Counted from the stretch's first letter, positions 1-9,339 are shown. The stretch: 63,085 nt of DNA from an uncultured Oscillospiraceae bacterium (GCA_900546885.1 UREN01000003.1:1-63085); one strand, 5' to 3'. The notes: a model not told the origin generated them from the sequence alone. Made by a program: numbers and translations.

Positions 1-55
1 GACGGCATACGAGATCACTGTGTGACTGGAGTTCAGACGTGTGCTCTTCCGATCT
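1..55 (+). other. Illumina TruSeq P7 indexed adapter (contaminant)
   Basis: The contig starts with the 3' part of the P7 indexing primer (1-15, GACGGCATACGAGAT). A six-base index CACTGT follows (16-21), then the 34-base TruSeq read-2 adapter ending GCTCTTCCGATCT at 55. The index is the reverse complement of TruSeq index ACAGTG. Genuine sequence begins at 56. Any open frame starting before 56 is artificial. Confidence 0.98.
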
Positions 56-69
56 GAGAGGAATCAATT

Positions 70-459
70 ATGGCAGCAAAATGTCCGGTGTGTGGAGCAC
101 CGATGGAAAACAACAGCTGCGGATATTGCGGATACAAAGAAGAAACCATCCCCAATTCTGCAACTGTACCGCCTCAGCCGGGGCAGCCCTTTGTTCAATC
201 GCAGGTTATTATCAACAATCAAACCATCCCCAATCCGGGGGTAGTGCCGGGAGTCAGCAAGAAAAATAAGATGGTCGCACTGTTACTTTGCATCTTCTTG
301 GGCGTGCTTGGCGTACACAGGTTTTATGTGGGTAAGATCGGTACTGGCCTCCTCTACCTGTTTACGGTCGGTTTGTTTGGAATTGGCTGGATCATTGACA
401 TCATCTTGATTGCGGTTGGCTCCTTCAAAGATCAATTTGATTTGCCGCTGCGTCAGTAA
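70..459 (+). CDS. Zinc-ribbon TM2 domain membrane protein
   Basis: A 129-residue protein. An N-terminal zinc ribbon has two CxxC pairs (residues about 5-21, CPVC and CGYC), followed by a Pro/Gln/Asn-rich linker. The C-terminal TM2 domain has two hydrophobic helices, with the conserved GVHRFYVGK turn entering the first pair and a short charged tail. TM2 proteins are small inner-membrane proteins without an agreed biochemical role. The ATG follows GAGAGGAA at suitable spacing, directly after the adapter. It is 15 bases ahead of the SPFH gene, so the two are probably co-transcribed. Its place in a mobile element marks it as cargo. Confidence 0.85.
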   Translation: MAAKCPVCGAPMENNSCGYCGYKEETIPNSATVPPQPGQPFVQSQVIINNQTIPNPGVVPGVSKKNKMVALLLCIFLGVLGVHRFYVGKIGTGLLYLFTVGLFGIGWIIDIILIAVGSFKDQFDLPLRQ

Positions 460-474
460 GAAGGCGGTGGTTGT

Positions 475-1458
475 ATGGGACTGTTGGATGCAGTAAAGGA
501 CCAGTTTCTTGATGTAATCGAGTATGTAGATCAGAGTAACAAGCTGATTGTTTCCAAATACCAGCGTGAAAGTGGAAATAATGAATTGAAACAGGGTTCC
601 AAGGTAATCGTGCGGGAAAGTCAGAACGCTGTTTTTTTGAAGGGCGGAAAGCTTGCCGATATTCTGCCGCCCGGAACCTATTCACTGACAACGGATAACT
701 TTCCGGTGCTGTCCAGCCTCAAGGCATTCCCTTATTTATTCGTTTCTCCGGTAATTGCCGATGTGTACTTTGTGAGCACCAGACAATTCATCGACAATAA
801 ATGGGCGACCAAGAATCCGATTATGAAGCGTGATAAGGACTTTAATATGGTTCGTATCCGTTCCTTTGGAAAATTTGCTTTTCGCATCACCGATGTTCCA
901 GCTTTTATGAGGGAGATCTTTGGGACAAAGGGAATTGTGATGACCTATGATATTGTCGAATACCTTTCTTCCATGGTCACAGAAGCTTTCTCAACCGTAG
1001 TAGCGGAAAGCGAGATGTCCGTGCTTGATCTGGCCACAGAATATCGAAAACTATCTGGTGAGCTTCAACAGAGACTAAATGCACAAGCTGCTGCAATGGG
1101 TGTGCAGTTCAGTGATATTCTCATTGAAAATATCTCCCTGCCCGACGAGGTTGAAAAACTGATTGACGAGCAATCCGGGATTGGCATGGCAAAACAGGAT
1201 ATGACAACCTTTATGCAGTATCAGACCGCCAGAGCTATGCGGGATGCCTCCAAGCAGAGAGGCGGATTAGCTGGACTGGGTGCTGGTATGGCTTTGGGCA
1301 ATACAATGGCACAAGGAATTCAGGCAACTGTTAATCCTGCCGCTTCCAAGAGCATGGTCGAACAACTGCGGGAATTGAAGGAACTACTGGACGAGGGCAT
1401 ACTGACACAGGACGAGTTTGATGCACAAAAGAAAGCAATTTTAGAAAAGCGGTCATAA
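475..1458 (+). CDS. SPFH-domain protein with C-terminal SHOCT domain
   Basis: A 327-residue protein of the SPFH/band-7-like family (YdjI-like, sometimes called virion core protein-like). The N-terminal two thirds carry the SPFH-like beta fold, including the loop DILPPGTYSL and the following FPYLFVSPVIADVYFV stretch. A helical region and a Gly/Ala-rich segment follow. Residues about 294-327 form a SHOCT motif (LRELKELLDEGILTQDEFD). SPFH proteins assemble on membranes as scaffolds, and SHOCT domains are small oligomerization modules. No transmembrane helix is obvious, so membrane attachment may come from its TM2 neighbour. It sits between two membrane-associated cargo genes with tight spacing. 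The function in this element is unknown. Confidence 0.82.
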   Translation: MGLLDAVKDQFLDVIEYVDQSNKLIVSKYQRESGNNELKQGSKVIVRESQNAVFLKGGKLADILPPGTYSLTTDNFPVLSSLKAFPYLFVSPVIADVYFVSTRQFIDNKWATKNPIMKRDKDFNMVRIRSFGKFAFRITDVPAFMREIFGTKGIVMTYDIVEYLSSMVTEAFSTVVAESEMSVLDLATEYRKLSGELQQRLNAQAAAMGVQFSDILIENISLPDEVEKLIDEQSGIGMAKQDMTTFMQYQTARAMRDASKQRGGLAGLGAGMALGNTMAQGIQATVNPAASKSMVEQLRELKELLDEGILTQDEFDAQKKAILEKRS

Positions 1459-1481
1459 CCGTTGAGAAAGAGGAGAGAGAA

Positions 1482-2243
1482 ATGGCGAAACAACCTAAAA
1501 TTCGAGTGTGTAAAAATTGCAACAACCCACTTCCAGAGAAAGCGACTGTATGTCCGTCATGCGGGGCCAAAAACAAAAAGCCCATCTATAAGAAATGGTG
1601 GTTCTGGCTGATTATTGCCCTGATTGTGATTGGCGCAGCCTCAAGCGGCGGTACTGAGTCTGATCCTTCTGATAATCAGCCTTCTTCTTCGGTTTCTTCT
1701 GGAATCGACAATGATGCAACTTCTGGTGATGTTTCTTCTGGCGAGACGGAGGATGCTTCCTCGAACGAACCTTCTGAAACTGACTCCATCCCCAAAGAGT
1801 ACAAATCCGCTCTGAAAAAAGCGGAATCTTATAGTGACATAATGCATATGTCAAAGGCCGCAATCTACGACCAACTCGTGTCTGAATATGGTGAACAGTT
1901 CTCAGAGGAAGCCGCACAGTATGCCATCGACAATCTGGTTGCTGACTGGAATGCAAATGCTTTGGCCAAGGCCGAGGATTACGCAAAGACCATGCAAATG
2001 TCGAAAGCTGGAATCTATGACCAGTTGATTTCTGAATATGGTGAGAAATTTACGCCAGAAGAAGCTCAATACGCCGTGGATAATGTAGAAGCCGATTGGA
2101 AAGCAAATGCACTTGCAAAGGCGGAAAGCTATCAGGAAATGATGAGTATGTCTCCCAGTGCAATCTATGATCAGCTGGTTTCTGAGTATGGAGAAAAATT
2201 CACTGCGGAAGAAGCGCAGTATGCTATTGATAACCTGAGTTGA
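1482..2243 (+). CDS. Zinc-ribbon, membrane-anchored Ltp-repeat protein (superinfection-exclusion-like)
   Basis: A 253-residue protein. Residues 10-27 form a zinc ribbon (CKNC and CPSC), residues about 39-54 are one transmembrane helix, and 55-105 are a Ser/Asp/Glu-rich linker. Residues 110-253 hold three tandem copies of a roughly 50-residue domain with the signature IYDQLVSEYGEKFT and EEAQYAIDN. This is the Ltp/host-cell-surface-exposed lipoprotein domain. The family founder, from Streptococcus phage TP-J34, blocks injection of phage DNA. Here the lipobox is replaced by a zinc ribbon plus a helix, so anchoring differs. A strong GAGGAGAG site precedes the ATG. A role in phage or plasmid exclusion is inferred from the family and the mobile setting. 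Confidence 0.8.
   Translation: MAKQPKIRVCKNCNNPLPEKATVCPSCGAKNKKPIYKKWWFWLIIALIVIGAASSGGTESDPSDNQPSSSVSSGIDNDATSGDVSSGETEDASSNEPSETDSIPKEYKSALKKAESYSDIMHMSKAAIYDQLVSEYGEQFSEEAAQYAIDNLVADWNANALAKAEDYAKTMQMSKAGIYDQLISEYGEKFTPEEAQYAVDNVEADWKANALAKAESYQEMMSMSPSAIYDQLVSEYGEKFTAEEAQYAIDNLS
1809..2240 (+). repeat. Three direct repeats of about 150 bp encoding Ltp domains
   Basis: Units lie at 1809-1958, 1959-2108 and 2109-2240 (the last is shorter). The phrase TCTGAATATG or TCTGAGTATG recurs at 1881, 2031 and 2181, exactly 150 bp apart. The repeats are in frame and diverged at the DNA level, so they are an older domain duplication rather than a recent expansion. Confidence 0.9.
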
Positions 2244-2250
2244 CAAATAT

Positions 2251-2296
2251 CCCTTGGTAACAAGGGCGCACTTCTATACAGGGTAAACCCTGTATG
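2251..2296 (-). other. Candidate oriT, MOBQ/IncQ-like
   Basis: On the minus strand an inverted repeat (ATACAGGGT and ACCCTGTAT, arms 2276-2284 and 2287-2295) is followed by AGAAGTGCGCCCTTG (2261-2275). The inverted-repeat-then-GTGCGCCCT order is that of IncQ (RSF1010/R1162) transfer origins, where MobA nicks just after the CCCT. The site lies about 600 bp upstream of a MobA/MobL relaxase gene, which is the expected partner. A second small hairpin (CCCTTG and CAAGGG, 2251-2266) overlaps the presumed nick. The exact nick is inferred. Confidence 0.7.
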
Positions 2297-2315
2297 CGTG
2301 CGCTCTGCGAGGCAA

Positions 2316-2347
2316 ACAGCCCGGACGATGGAAGTCCGGGCTGTTTT
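2316..2347 (+). terminator. Rho-independent terminator after cargo operon
   Basis: An 11-bp stem ACAGCCCGGAC/GTCCGGGCTGT with a 7-base loop is followed by TTTT. It separates the three-gene cargo unit from the mobilization genes. Confidence 0.75.
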
Positions 2348-2410
2348 GCGTCACTTCGTTCCGTACAAGGGGCTGTACCCCTTGCGCCGCTTATGCGGCT
2401 ATCCCTGCCC

Positions 2411-2460
2411 GCTTTGGATGGGAATCAATCTGTTTGCACAGACAGTTTCCCATCCAAAGC
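2411..2460. repeat. Perfect 14-bp inverted repeat in mobilization leader
   Basis: Arms GCTTTGGATGGGAA (2411-2424) and TTCCCATCCAAAGC (2447-2460) pair perfectly. An inner CTGT/ACAG stem lies in the loop. No T-run follows, so it is not a standard terminator. A smaller hairpin CAAGGGG/CCCCTTG lies just upstream at 2367-2385. The interval 2348-2541 has no gene and is dominated by such structures. Confidence 0.8.
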
Positions 2461-2483
2461 CTAAAACTCAACACGCAAATTTT

Positions 2484-2516
2484 ACCGCTTGTCCGAAAGA
2501 CAGGCGGTATTTTTTA
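2484..2516 (+). terminator. Terminator-like hairpin just upstream of DUF3847 gene
   Basis: Stem ACCGCTTGTC/GACAGGCGGT with a CGAAA loop is followed by ATTTTTTAT. It ends only about 25 bases before the DUF3847 start codon, so it may act as an attenuator of the mobilization genes rather than a simple end of transcript. Confidence 0.65.
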
Positions 2517-2541
2517 TCTGCAAATAAAGGAGGAATCTACG

Positions 2542-2850
2542 ATGCCAACAACCGAAAAACTGAAACAGGAGATCGCAGACGCAGAAAAGAGGCTGGCGCA
2601 GGAGCGCAGTAGGCTCCAGCGGCTGCAAAACCGGAAATCCTATTATGAGAAGGGAGACCGGAAGAAACGGGCGCACCGCCTCATTACCAGAGGGGCTGCC
2701 GTGGAGAGCATTGCACCGCTGGCGAAAGTTCTGGGCGAAACGGAGTTCTATGCTTTTACGGAAAAGGTTTTTGCTTTACCGGAAGTCAGGGCTTTGTTGA
2801 TGGAGGCAGTCAATGCACACAATCAGGCAAGCCAGAAAGGAAAGGGATAA
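2542..2850 (+). CDS. DUF3847 family protein
   Basis: A 102-residue protein beginning with a basic coiled coil (residues about 5-45, with Lys/Arg-rich RLAQERSRLQRLQNRK), followed by a short helical domain. DUF3847 proteins are found almost only beside MobA/MobL relaxases in Firmicutes mobilizable elements and are probably relaxosome accessories; that function is inferred. The ATG at 2542 is chosen because AAAGGAGG stands 8 bases upstream. Open frame exists further upstream, but it covers the hairpin-rich leader and has no ribosome site. The stop codon is 2 bases from the relaxase start. Confidence 0.8.
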   Translation: MPTTEKLKQEIADAEKRLAQERSRLQRLQNRKSYYEKGDRKKRAHRLITRGAAVESIAPLAKVLGETEFYAFTEKVFALPEVRALLMEAVNAHNQASQKGKG

Positions 2851-2852
2851 GT

Positions 2853-4325
2853 ATCGCACTATTTCACTTCCATGTTACACAGATCAAACGCAGCGCAGGG
2901 CAATCCGCTGTTGCGTCCGCTGCTTACCGATCCGGTGAAAAGCTGCACAGCGAGTATTACGGAGAGGACAGTGACTACACCCAGAAAGGCGGTGTCCTCT
3001 GTTCTGAAATCCTGCTGCCGCCCCACGCTCCTCCTTCCTTCGCAGACAGGCAAACTCTGTGGAACGAGGTGGAAAAGGCAGAACGGGGCAAGAAAGCCCA
3101 GCTTGCATACAGTTTTGACATTGCCTTGCAGAACGAGTTTTCCATGCAGGAGAACATCGGCCTTGCAAGGCAATTTTTATTGGAGCAGTTTGTGAGCCGG
3201 GGCATGGTGGTGGATTTCTCCGTTCACGCCCCCGACAAGGAGGACGGCGGCATTGCCAACCCGCATTTTCATGTCATGTGTCCCATCCGTCCCCTGCTGC
3301 CCGATGGAAAATGGGGCAACAAGCAGCGGCGGGAATATCTCTTGGATGAAAACGGGGAGCGCATACGGGATGAAGCAGGAAACTATGTGTTCAACGCTGT
3401 CCCCACTACGGACTGGGGCAAACCGGAAACGCTGGAACATTGGCGGGAACAGTGGGCGGCAATGTGCAATGCTCGATTTGCCGGGAAAGGTCTGGAATGC
3501 CGCATCGACCACCGCAGCTACGAGCGTCAGGGTGTGGAGCAGCTTCCTACTGTTCATGAGGGGCCGGCGATCCGCCAGATGGAGGCAAGAGGTATCCGTA
3601 CTGATAAGGGCGATTTCAACCGCTGGGTGAAGGCGACCAATGCTTTGATCGGCAAGCTGAAAAAGAAAATTACGGCGCTACTTGACTGGCTGAAAGAAGC
3701 GCATGGGGAATTGAGCAAACCGCAAGTCCCCAATCTGGCGCAGCTGCTCAGCGAGTATTACACCAACCGCAGCACAGGCGCATGGAGCCGGAAAGCGAAA
3801 ATCGGAAATCTCAAAGAGTTCAATGAGATTTGTAATTATCTCATGCAGAACCATTTGACAACGCCGAAACAGTTGCAGGAGCGTGTATCTGCGCTGAGTG
3901 ACCGCATTGACATTTTGAAAAGCACCCTGCGTGGCAAATCTGACCGCATGAAGGAGTTGGAGGAACTCCTTCGCATGGTGCAGTTTTACACCGACGGAAA
4001 GCCTGTTGCTGACAAGCTGGCAGCCATCAAGTGGAAAGGTAGGCGTGAGCAATTCATGTCTGAAAATGAAAATGCACTCCGCCTGTATCACATGGCAGAG
4101 CGCAAATTAAAACCGCATTTTAAGGACGGAAAATTGCCGGTCATTGCATGGCGCAAAGAGCATGACCGTCTGGAACAGGAATATAAGACGGGGCAGGCAG
4201 AACTTTCACCCATCTATGCGGAGGTGAAAAAGCTTTGGCAGATCAAATACAAGGTAGAACAAGTTGTTCGTGCGCAGGAAAATCACGAGCAGAGCCGCAG
4301 GAAACAGCAGCAGCTCGACCATTAA
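2853..4325 (+). CDS. mobA: MobA/MobL (MOBQ) relaxase with an ATC start codon
   Basis: 490 residues if read from ATC at 2853. The protein cleaves one strand at oriT and pilots it during conjugative transfer. The N-terminal relaxase phrase FHFHVTQIKRS starts at residue 4. The presumed catalytic Tyr is residue 25 (in AAYRSG), as in RSF1010 MobA, and the metal-binding motif III NPHFHV is at about residues 136-141. The C-terminal half is helical and coiled. The family normally starts with MA(L/I)FHFHV. Here the matching codon is ATC, with AAGGAAAGGG about 7 bases upstream. The first ATG, GTG or TTG in frame is GTG at 3069, which would remove the catalytic Tyr. Either ATC initiates, possibly coupled to DUF3847, or the gene has lost its start. 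Confidence 0.8.
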   Translation: MALFHFHVTQIKRSAGQSAVASAAYRSGEKLHSEYYGEDSDYTQKGGVLCSEILLPPHAPPSFADRQTLWNEVEKAERGKKAQLAYSFDIALQNEFSMQENIGLARQFLLEQFVSRGMVVDFSVHAPDKEDGGIANPHFHVMCPIRPLLPDGKWGNKQRREYLLDENGERIRDEAGNYVFNAVPTTDWGKPETLEHWREQWAAMCNARFAGKGLECRIDHRSYERQGVEQLPTVHEGPAIRQMEARGIRTDKGDFNRWVKATNALIGKLKKKITALLDWLKEAHGELSKPQVPNLAQLLSEYYTNRSTGAWSRKAKIGNLKEFNEICNYLMQNHLTTPKQLQERVSALSDRIDILKSTLRGKSDRMKELEELLRMVQFYTDGKPVADKLAAIKWKGRREQFMSENENALRLYHMAERKLKPHFKDGKLPVIAWRKEHDRLEQEYKTGQAELSPIYAEVKKLWQIKYKVEQVVRAQENHEQSRRKQQQLDH

Positions 4326-4339
4326 GGAGGATTTCAAAG

Positions 4340-6691
<2,352 letters not shown>

Positions 6692-6698
6692 CCTGCAA

Positions 6699-6714
6699 AA
6701 AGTAATATTACTTT
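6699..6714. repeat. Perfect 16-bp palindrome at the element/chromosome boundary
   Basis: AAAGTAATATTACTTT reads the same on both strands. It is AT-only except for one G/C pair per arm, and lies 24 bases after the recombinase stop. It stands exactly where composition changes to the GC-rich chromosome. It is a candidate recombinase site or element end. Confidence 0.6.
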
Positions 6715-6774
6715 CTTATGACCCCCGGCCATTGGGCATGGGGCTTTTTGCAAGATTGCACAAAGGCGTCAGGC

Positions 6775-7059
6775 TCAGGCCTGGCCCTCCTCCTTCATTT
6801 TGGCAAAGCACTCGCTGCAATACACAGGGCGGTCTTCGCGGGGCTTGAAGGGGACGCGGGCTTCTTTGCCGCACGCAGCGCACGTAGCCGTGAACATCTC
6901 ACGGGTGCCGCGGGTGGCATTCTTGCGGGCATCGCGGCAGGCTTTGCAGCGCTGGGGCTCATTTTCGAAGCCACGGCTGGCATAAAACTCCTGCTCACCG
7001 GCGGTGAACACGAACTCCTGGCCGCATTCTTTGCATACTAAGGTCTTGTCTTCGTACAT
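6775..7059 (-). CDS. Zinc-ribbon CxxC protein, unknown role
   Basis: 94 residues from the ATG at 7059. Four CxxC pairs are visible: CKEC near residue 9, CKAC near 38, CAAC near 57 and CSEC near 81. They make two treble-clef or ribbon-type zinc sites. It matches the short clostridial family annotated as zinc-ribbon domain protein, possibly involved in nucleic-acid binding; the role is unproven. It ends about 60 bp from the mobile-element boundary, so insertion occurred beside its 3' end without breaking it. Upstream on the same strand is a tRNA-like remnant, then a sigma factor gene. Confidence 0.8.
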   Translation of the reverse strand: MYEDKTLVCKECGQEFVFTAGEQEFYASRGFENEPQRCKACRDARKNATRGTREMFTATCAACGKEARVPFKPREDRPVYCSECFAKMKEEGQA

Positions 7060-7085
7060 TTTGGATATCTCCAATCTTAGAATTT

Positions 7086-7155
7086 TGCCCGCGGAAGGAT
7101 TCAAACCGACACCTTTGATCTGGGGACCAACGCTCTGATTTAAGCTACTGGGGGC
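7086..7155 (-). pseudogene. tRNA-like remnant in the 5' region of the zinc-ribbon gene
   Basis: On the minus strand the segment reads like a tRNA. It has TAGCTTAAATCAGAGC in the D-arm position and the T-loop phrase GGTTTGAATCC. The ends GCCCC and GGGGC-like CGCGGGC can partly pair. There is no good 7-base anticodon loop, the T stem has two mismatches, the D-loop lacks GG, and no CCA follows. A functional tRNA is therefore unlikely. It could be a decayed tRNA or a tRNA-mimic leader. Confidence 0.4.
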
Positions 7156-7190
7156 ACATATATTCCCTGCGCCGTATGGCGCCATGGAAC

Positions 7191-7742
7191 CTATTTTAAT
7201 TTGGCGCGCACCCGCTGCAAGGCGTTATCTACCGCCTTGGGGGTAAGGTGCAGGCGCCGCGCAATCTGCCCATAGGACGCGCCAGCCATAAAAAGGGCCA
7301 GCACGCTTTTTTCCCGTGGGGACAGGCGCGTATGAATGGTGCGCACGGCCGCGCGGTAGGCTTCGCTTTCCTCTGCGCACGCCTGCGGGCTTTTAGCCTG
7401 GGTGGACGGGGCCGCCTCAATGGGCATCGCCCGGTTCAGCACCTCGTGCTTGCGGCGGGAAGCGGCGCGCGCCGCCGAGTTTACCGCGTTGCGCACGCAG
7501 GCTGCCGCATAGGTGGAAAAGGCCGTGCCCGCCCCGCCCTTGTAAGTGCGCACGGCGCAGAACAGGCCCACAAGGCCTTCCTGCACGGCATCTTCAAACT
7601 CCAGCCCCGGGCACACGGCGCGGGCCGCAGCGGCATTCACCACCGGCATCATTCTGGCAATGATGCCCGCCAGGGCCGCCTCATCGCCCTGCCTTGCCTG
7701 CGCAAGCTGAGCCATTTGAGCACTGCGGGAAGCGTTTGCCAT
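7191..7742 (-). CDS. Sigma-70 family factor, sigma-H-like
   Basis: 183 residues from the ATG at 7742, chosen because GGAGG lies 6 bases upstream. Region 2 is visible (residues about 45-100, LEFEDAVQEGLVGLF and FSTYAAACVRNAVN). Region 4 is at the C-terminus (LSPREKSVLALFMAGASYGQ and KAVDNALQRVRAKLK). Region 3 is missing, which is usual for small alternative sigma factors. The RKHEVLN linker and the KAVDNALQR ending resemble SigH/Spo0H of Firmicutes. It is probably an alternative sigma factor; its regulon is not evident here. An anti-sigma gene is not adjacent. A small GCGCC/GGCGC hairpin follows the stop. Confidence 0.75.
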   Translation of the reverse strand: MANASRSAQMAQLAQARQGDEAALAGIIARMMPVVNAAAARAVCPGLEFEDAVQEGLVGLFCAVRTYKGGAGTAFSTYAAACVRNAVNSAARAASRRKHEVLNRAMPIEAAPSTQAKSPQACAEESEAYRAAVRTIHTRLSPREKSVLALFMAGASYGQIARRLHLTPKAVDNALQRVRAKLK

Positions 7743-7905
7743 TGCCTGCCTCCGAAACCACCGGCAGATACCTGCCCTGCGCATGCGTGGCTGTCTGCCG
7801 CGCATTTGATATTATTGTACAAATCGCTTCTTTAAAAGTCAAGTCGAAACGCCGGTGTGGAAAAAGTTTGTGCCGGTTGCCCATTTCCAAGGGATTTTTT
7901 CGTGG

Positions 7906-9339
7906 TTATTGCCCTGTTTTCTCGCCCATCGGGCCTTTGCTTTCTGCCGCGCAGGCCATTGCAATCCCCTCCTGCACGGTCACATTGCGCACCCAGTGCC
8001 CGCCCTTGATGCGAATGAGCGACAAAAGCACCTTCACCGGGCTGTCTATTTTCAGGCAGGCATATACGGCGGGCACGGGCCAGTGCAGAACAAGGCCCGT
8101 GAAAAAGCCAAGCGGGATGCTGGTGAGCCAAAGCGTGCCGCAATCCAGCAAGAAGCCCATGCGTGTGTCGCCGCCGCCGCGCAGCACGCCCACAACACAC
8201 GTCAGCTCTACCCCCATTGTCAGCTGCAAAAGGGCCAGCACGCCAATCATGCCATAGGCCGCCTCATGTACGGCCGGCGAGACGTGATACATAGCAAGAA
8301 ACAGCGGGCGCACGCACAAAATGAACAGGCAGTTCAACGCGCCCAGGCCAAAGCTGAGCGCTACCAGCGTGTTGGCCACGCGCTGCACGCGGGCGTAACT
8401 TCCCTCGCCCACCGTGCGCCCCGTAAGCACCGCAGCCGCGTTTCCCACCCCGTTGAGGGTGACGAAAGACAGCTGGTGCAGCACCATGGTAATGCTGCTT
8501 GCCGCCACGAATGTGCGGCTGATTTGCCCCATGATGATGCTGGTTACCGTGCTGCCAAACCCCCACAAAAGCTCGTTGCCCACCACGGGCAGGCTGTGGC
8601 GGAAATATTCGCCCAGCAGCTCTTTATCCCAGGTGAAGCAATCTTTGACGCGAAAACCCACCAGCTTTTCTTTTGTATACATATAAATAAGCGCCAGAAT
8701 CAGCTCGGAACAGCGCGCGCACACCGTGCCTACGGCCGCGCCGCGCACGCCCAGGGCGGGCGCGCCCAGCTTGCCAAAAATGAAAATGTAATTGAAAATT
8801 ACATTCACAAAAAAGCTGCACCCGTATACGCCTACGGTCATTTTCACCTGCTCTGTGCCGCGCAGGCTGGAAAGGTAACACGATGCCAGCGCATAGGGCA
8901 AATAGCTGAACGCCACCACCGAAAGGTAGCTAGCCCCGGCCTCAATCACCTGTACATCCGGGGTAAAAATGCGCAAAATCTGATGCGGAAAGGCCAGCGA
9001 CAGCAGTGTGAGCACACTGACGGCGCAAAACACCGCCTGCACGGCAAGGCGCACCACTTTTCGGATATGGGCCATATCCTTTTTGCCCCAGTACTGGGCA
9101 ATCAGCACGCCGCCGCCCGAGGCCAGGCCGTAAGAACAGCTCATCACCAGCGTCTGCATCTGATTGCCAAGGTTTGCGCCGGAGATTGCCACGTCCCCAA
9201 GGCTGCCCAGCATCACACTGTCCATCAGCGTCACCCCGAAGCTGATGGCATACTGAAAAGCCATGGGCCCCGCAATGGCCAGCAGGTTCCGGTAGAAAGA
9301 CTTTTCTGTAATGAATTTCTCTTTCAGCGCCGTTTTCAA
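7906..9339 (-). CDS. MATE family efflux transporter
   Basis: 477 residues with about 12 hydrophobic segments in two homologous halves. The start shows the typical MATE N-terminus (FYRNLLAIAGPMAFQYAIS, then LMDSVMLGSLGD). The middle carries SGGGVLIAQYWGKKD. MATE pumps exchange cations for drugs or metabolites across the cytoplasmic membrane. It is co-directional with tex and yfhO upstream (62 bp after tex), so it may share their transcript. The substrate cannot be predicted. It is a different subfamily from the second MATE gene at 20.8 kb. Confidence 0.92.
   Translation of the reverse strand: MKTALKEKFITEKSFYRNLLAIAGPMAFQYAISFGVTLMDSVMLGSLGDVAISGANLGNQMQTLVMSCSYGLASGGGVLIAQYWGKKDMAHIRKVVRLAVQAVFCAVSVLTLLSLAFPHQILRIFTPDVQVIEAGASYLSVVAFSYLPYALASCYLSSLRGTEQVKMTVGVYGCSFFVNVIFNYIFIFGKLGAPALGVRGAAVGTVCARCSELILALIYMYTKEKLVGFRVKDCFTWDKELLGEYFRHSLPVVGNELLWGFGSTVTSIIMGQISRTFVAASSITMVLHQLSFVTLNGVGNAAAVLTGRTVGEGSYARVQRVANTLVALSFGLGALNCLFILCVRPLFLAMYHVSPAVHEAAYGMIGVLALLQLTMGVELTCVVGVLRGGGDTRMGFLLDCGTLWLTSIPLGFFTGLVLHWPVPAVYACLKIDSPVKVLLSLIRIKGGHWVRNVTVQEGIAMACAAESKGPMGEKTGQ

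Noticed and set aside
2298..2612. Open frame across the oriT-DUF3847 interval
   Set aside because: It covers hairpins and a terminator, has no homology, and overlaps the DUF3847 start in another frame.
6722..6755. Terminator-like CCCC...GGGGC-TTTTT segment just outside the element
   Set aside because: The stem has mismatches and an uncertain partner strand. It could end the recombinase transcript but is too weak to annotate.
7086..7155. Functional tRNA gene
   Set aside because: The anticodon stem-loop cannot form with a 7-base loop, the T stem has two mismatches, the D-loop lacks GG and no CCA follows. It is kept only as a tRNA-like remnant.
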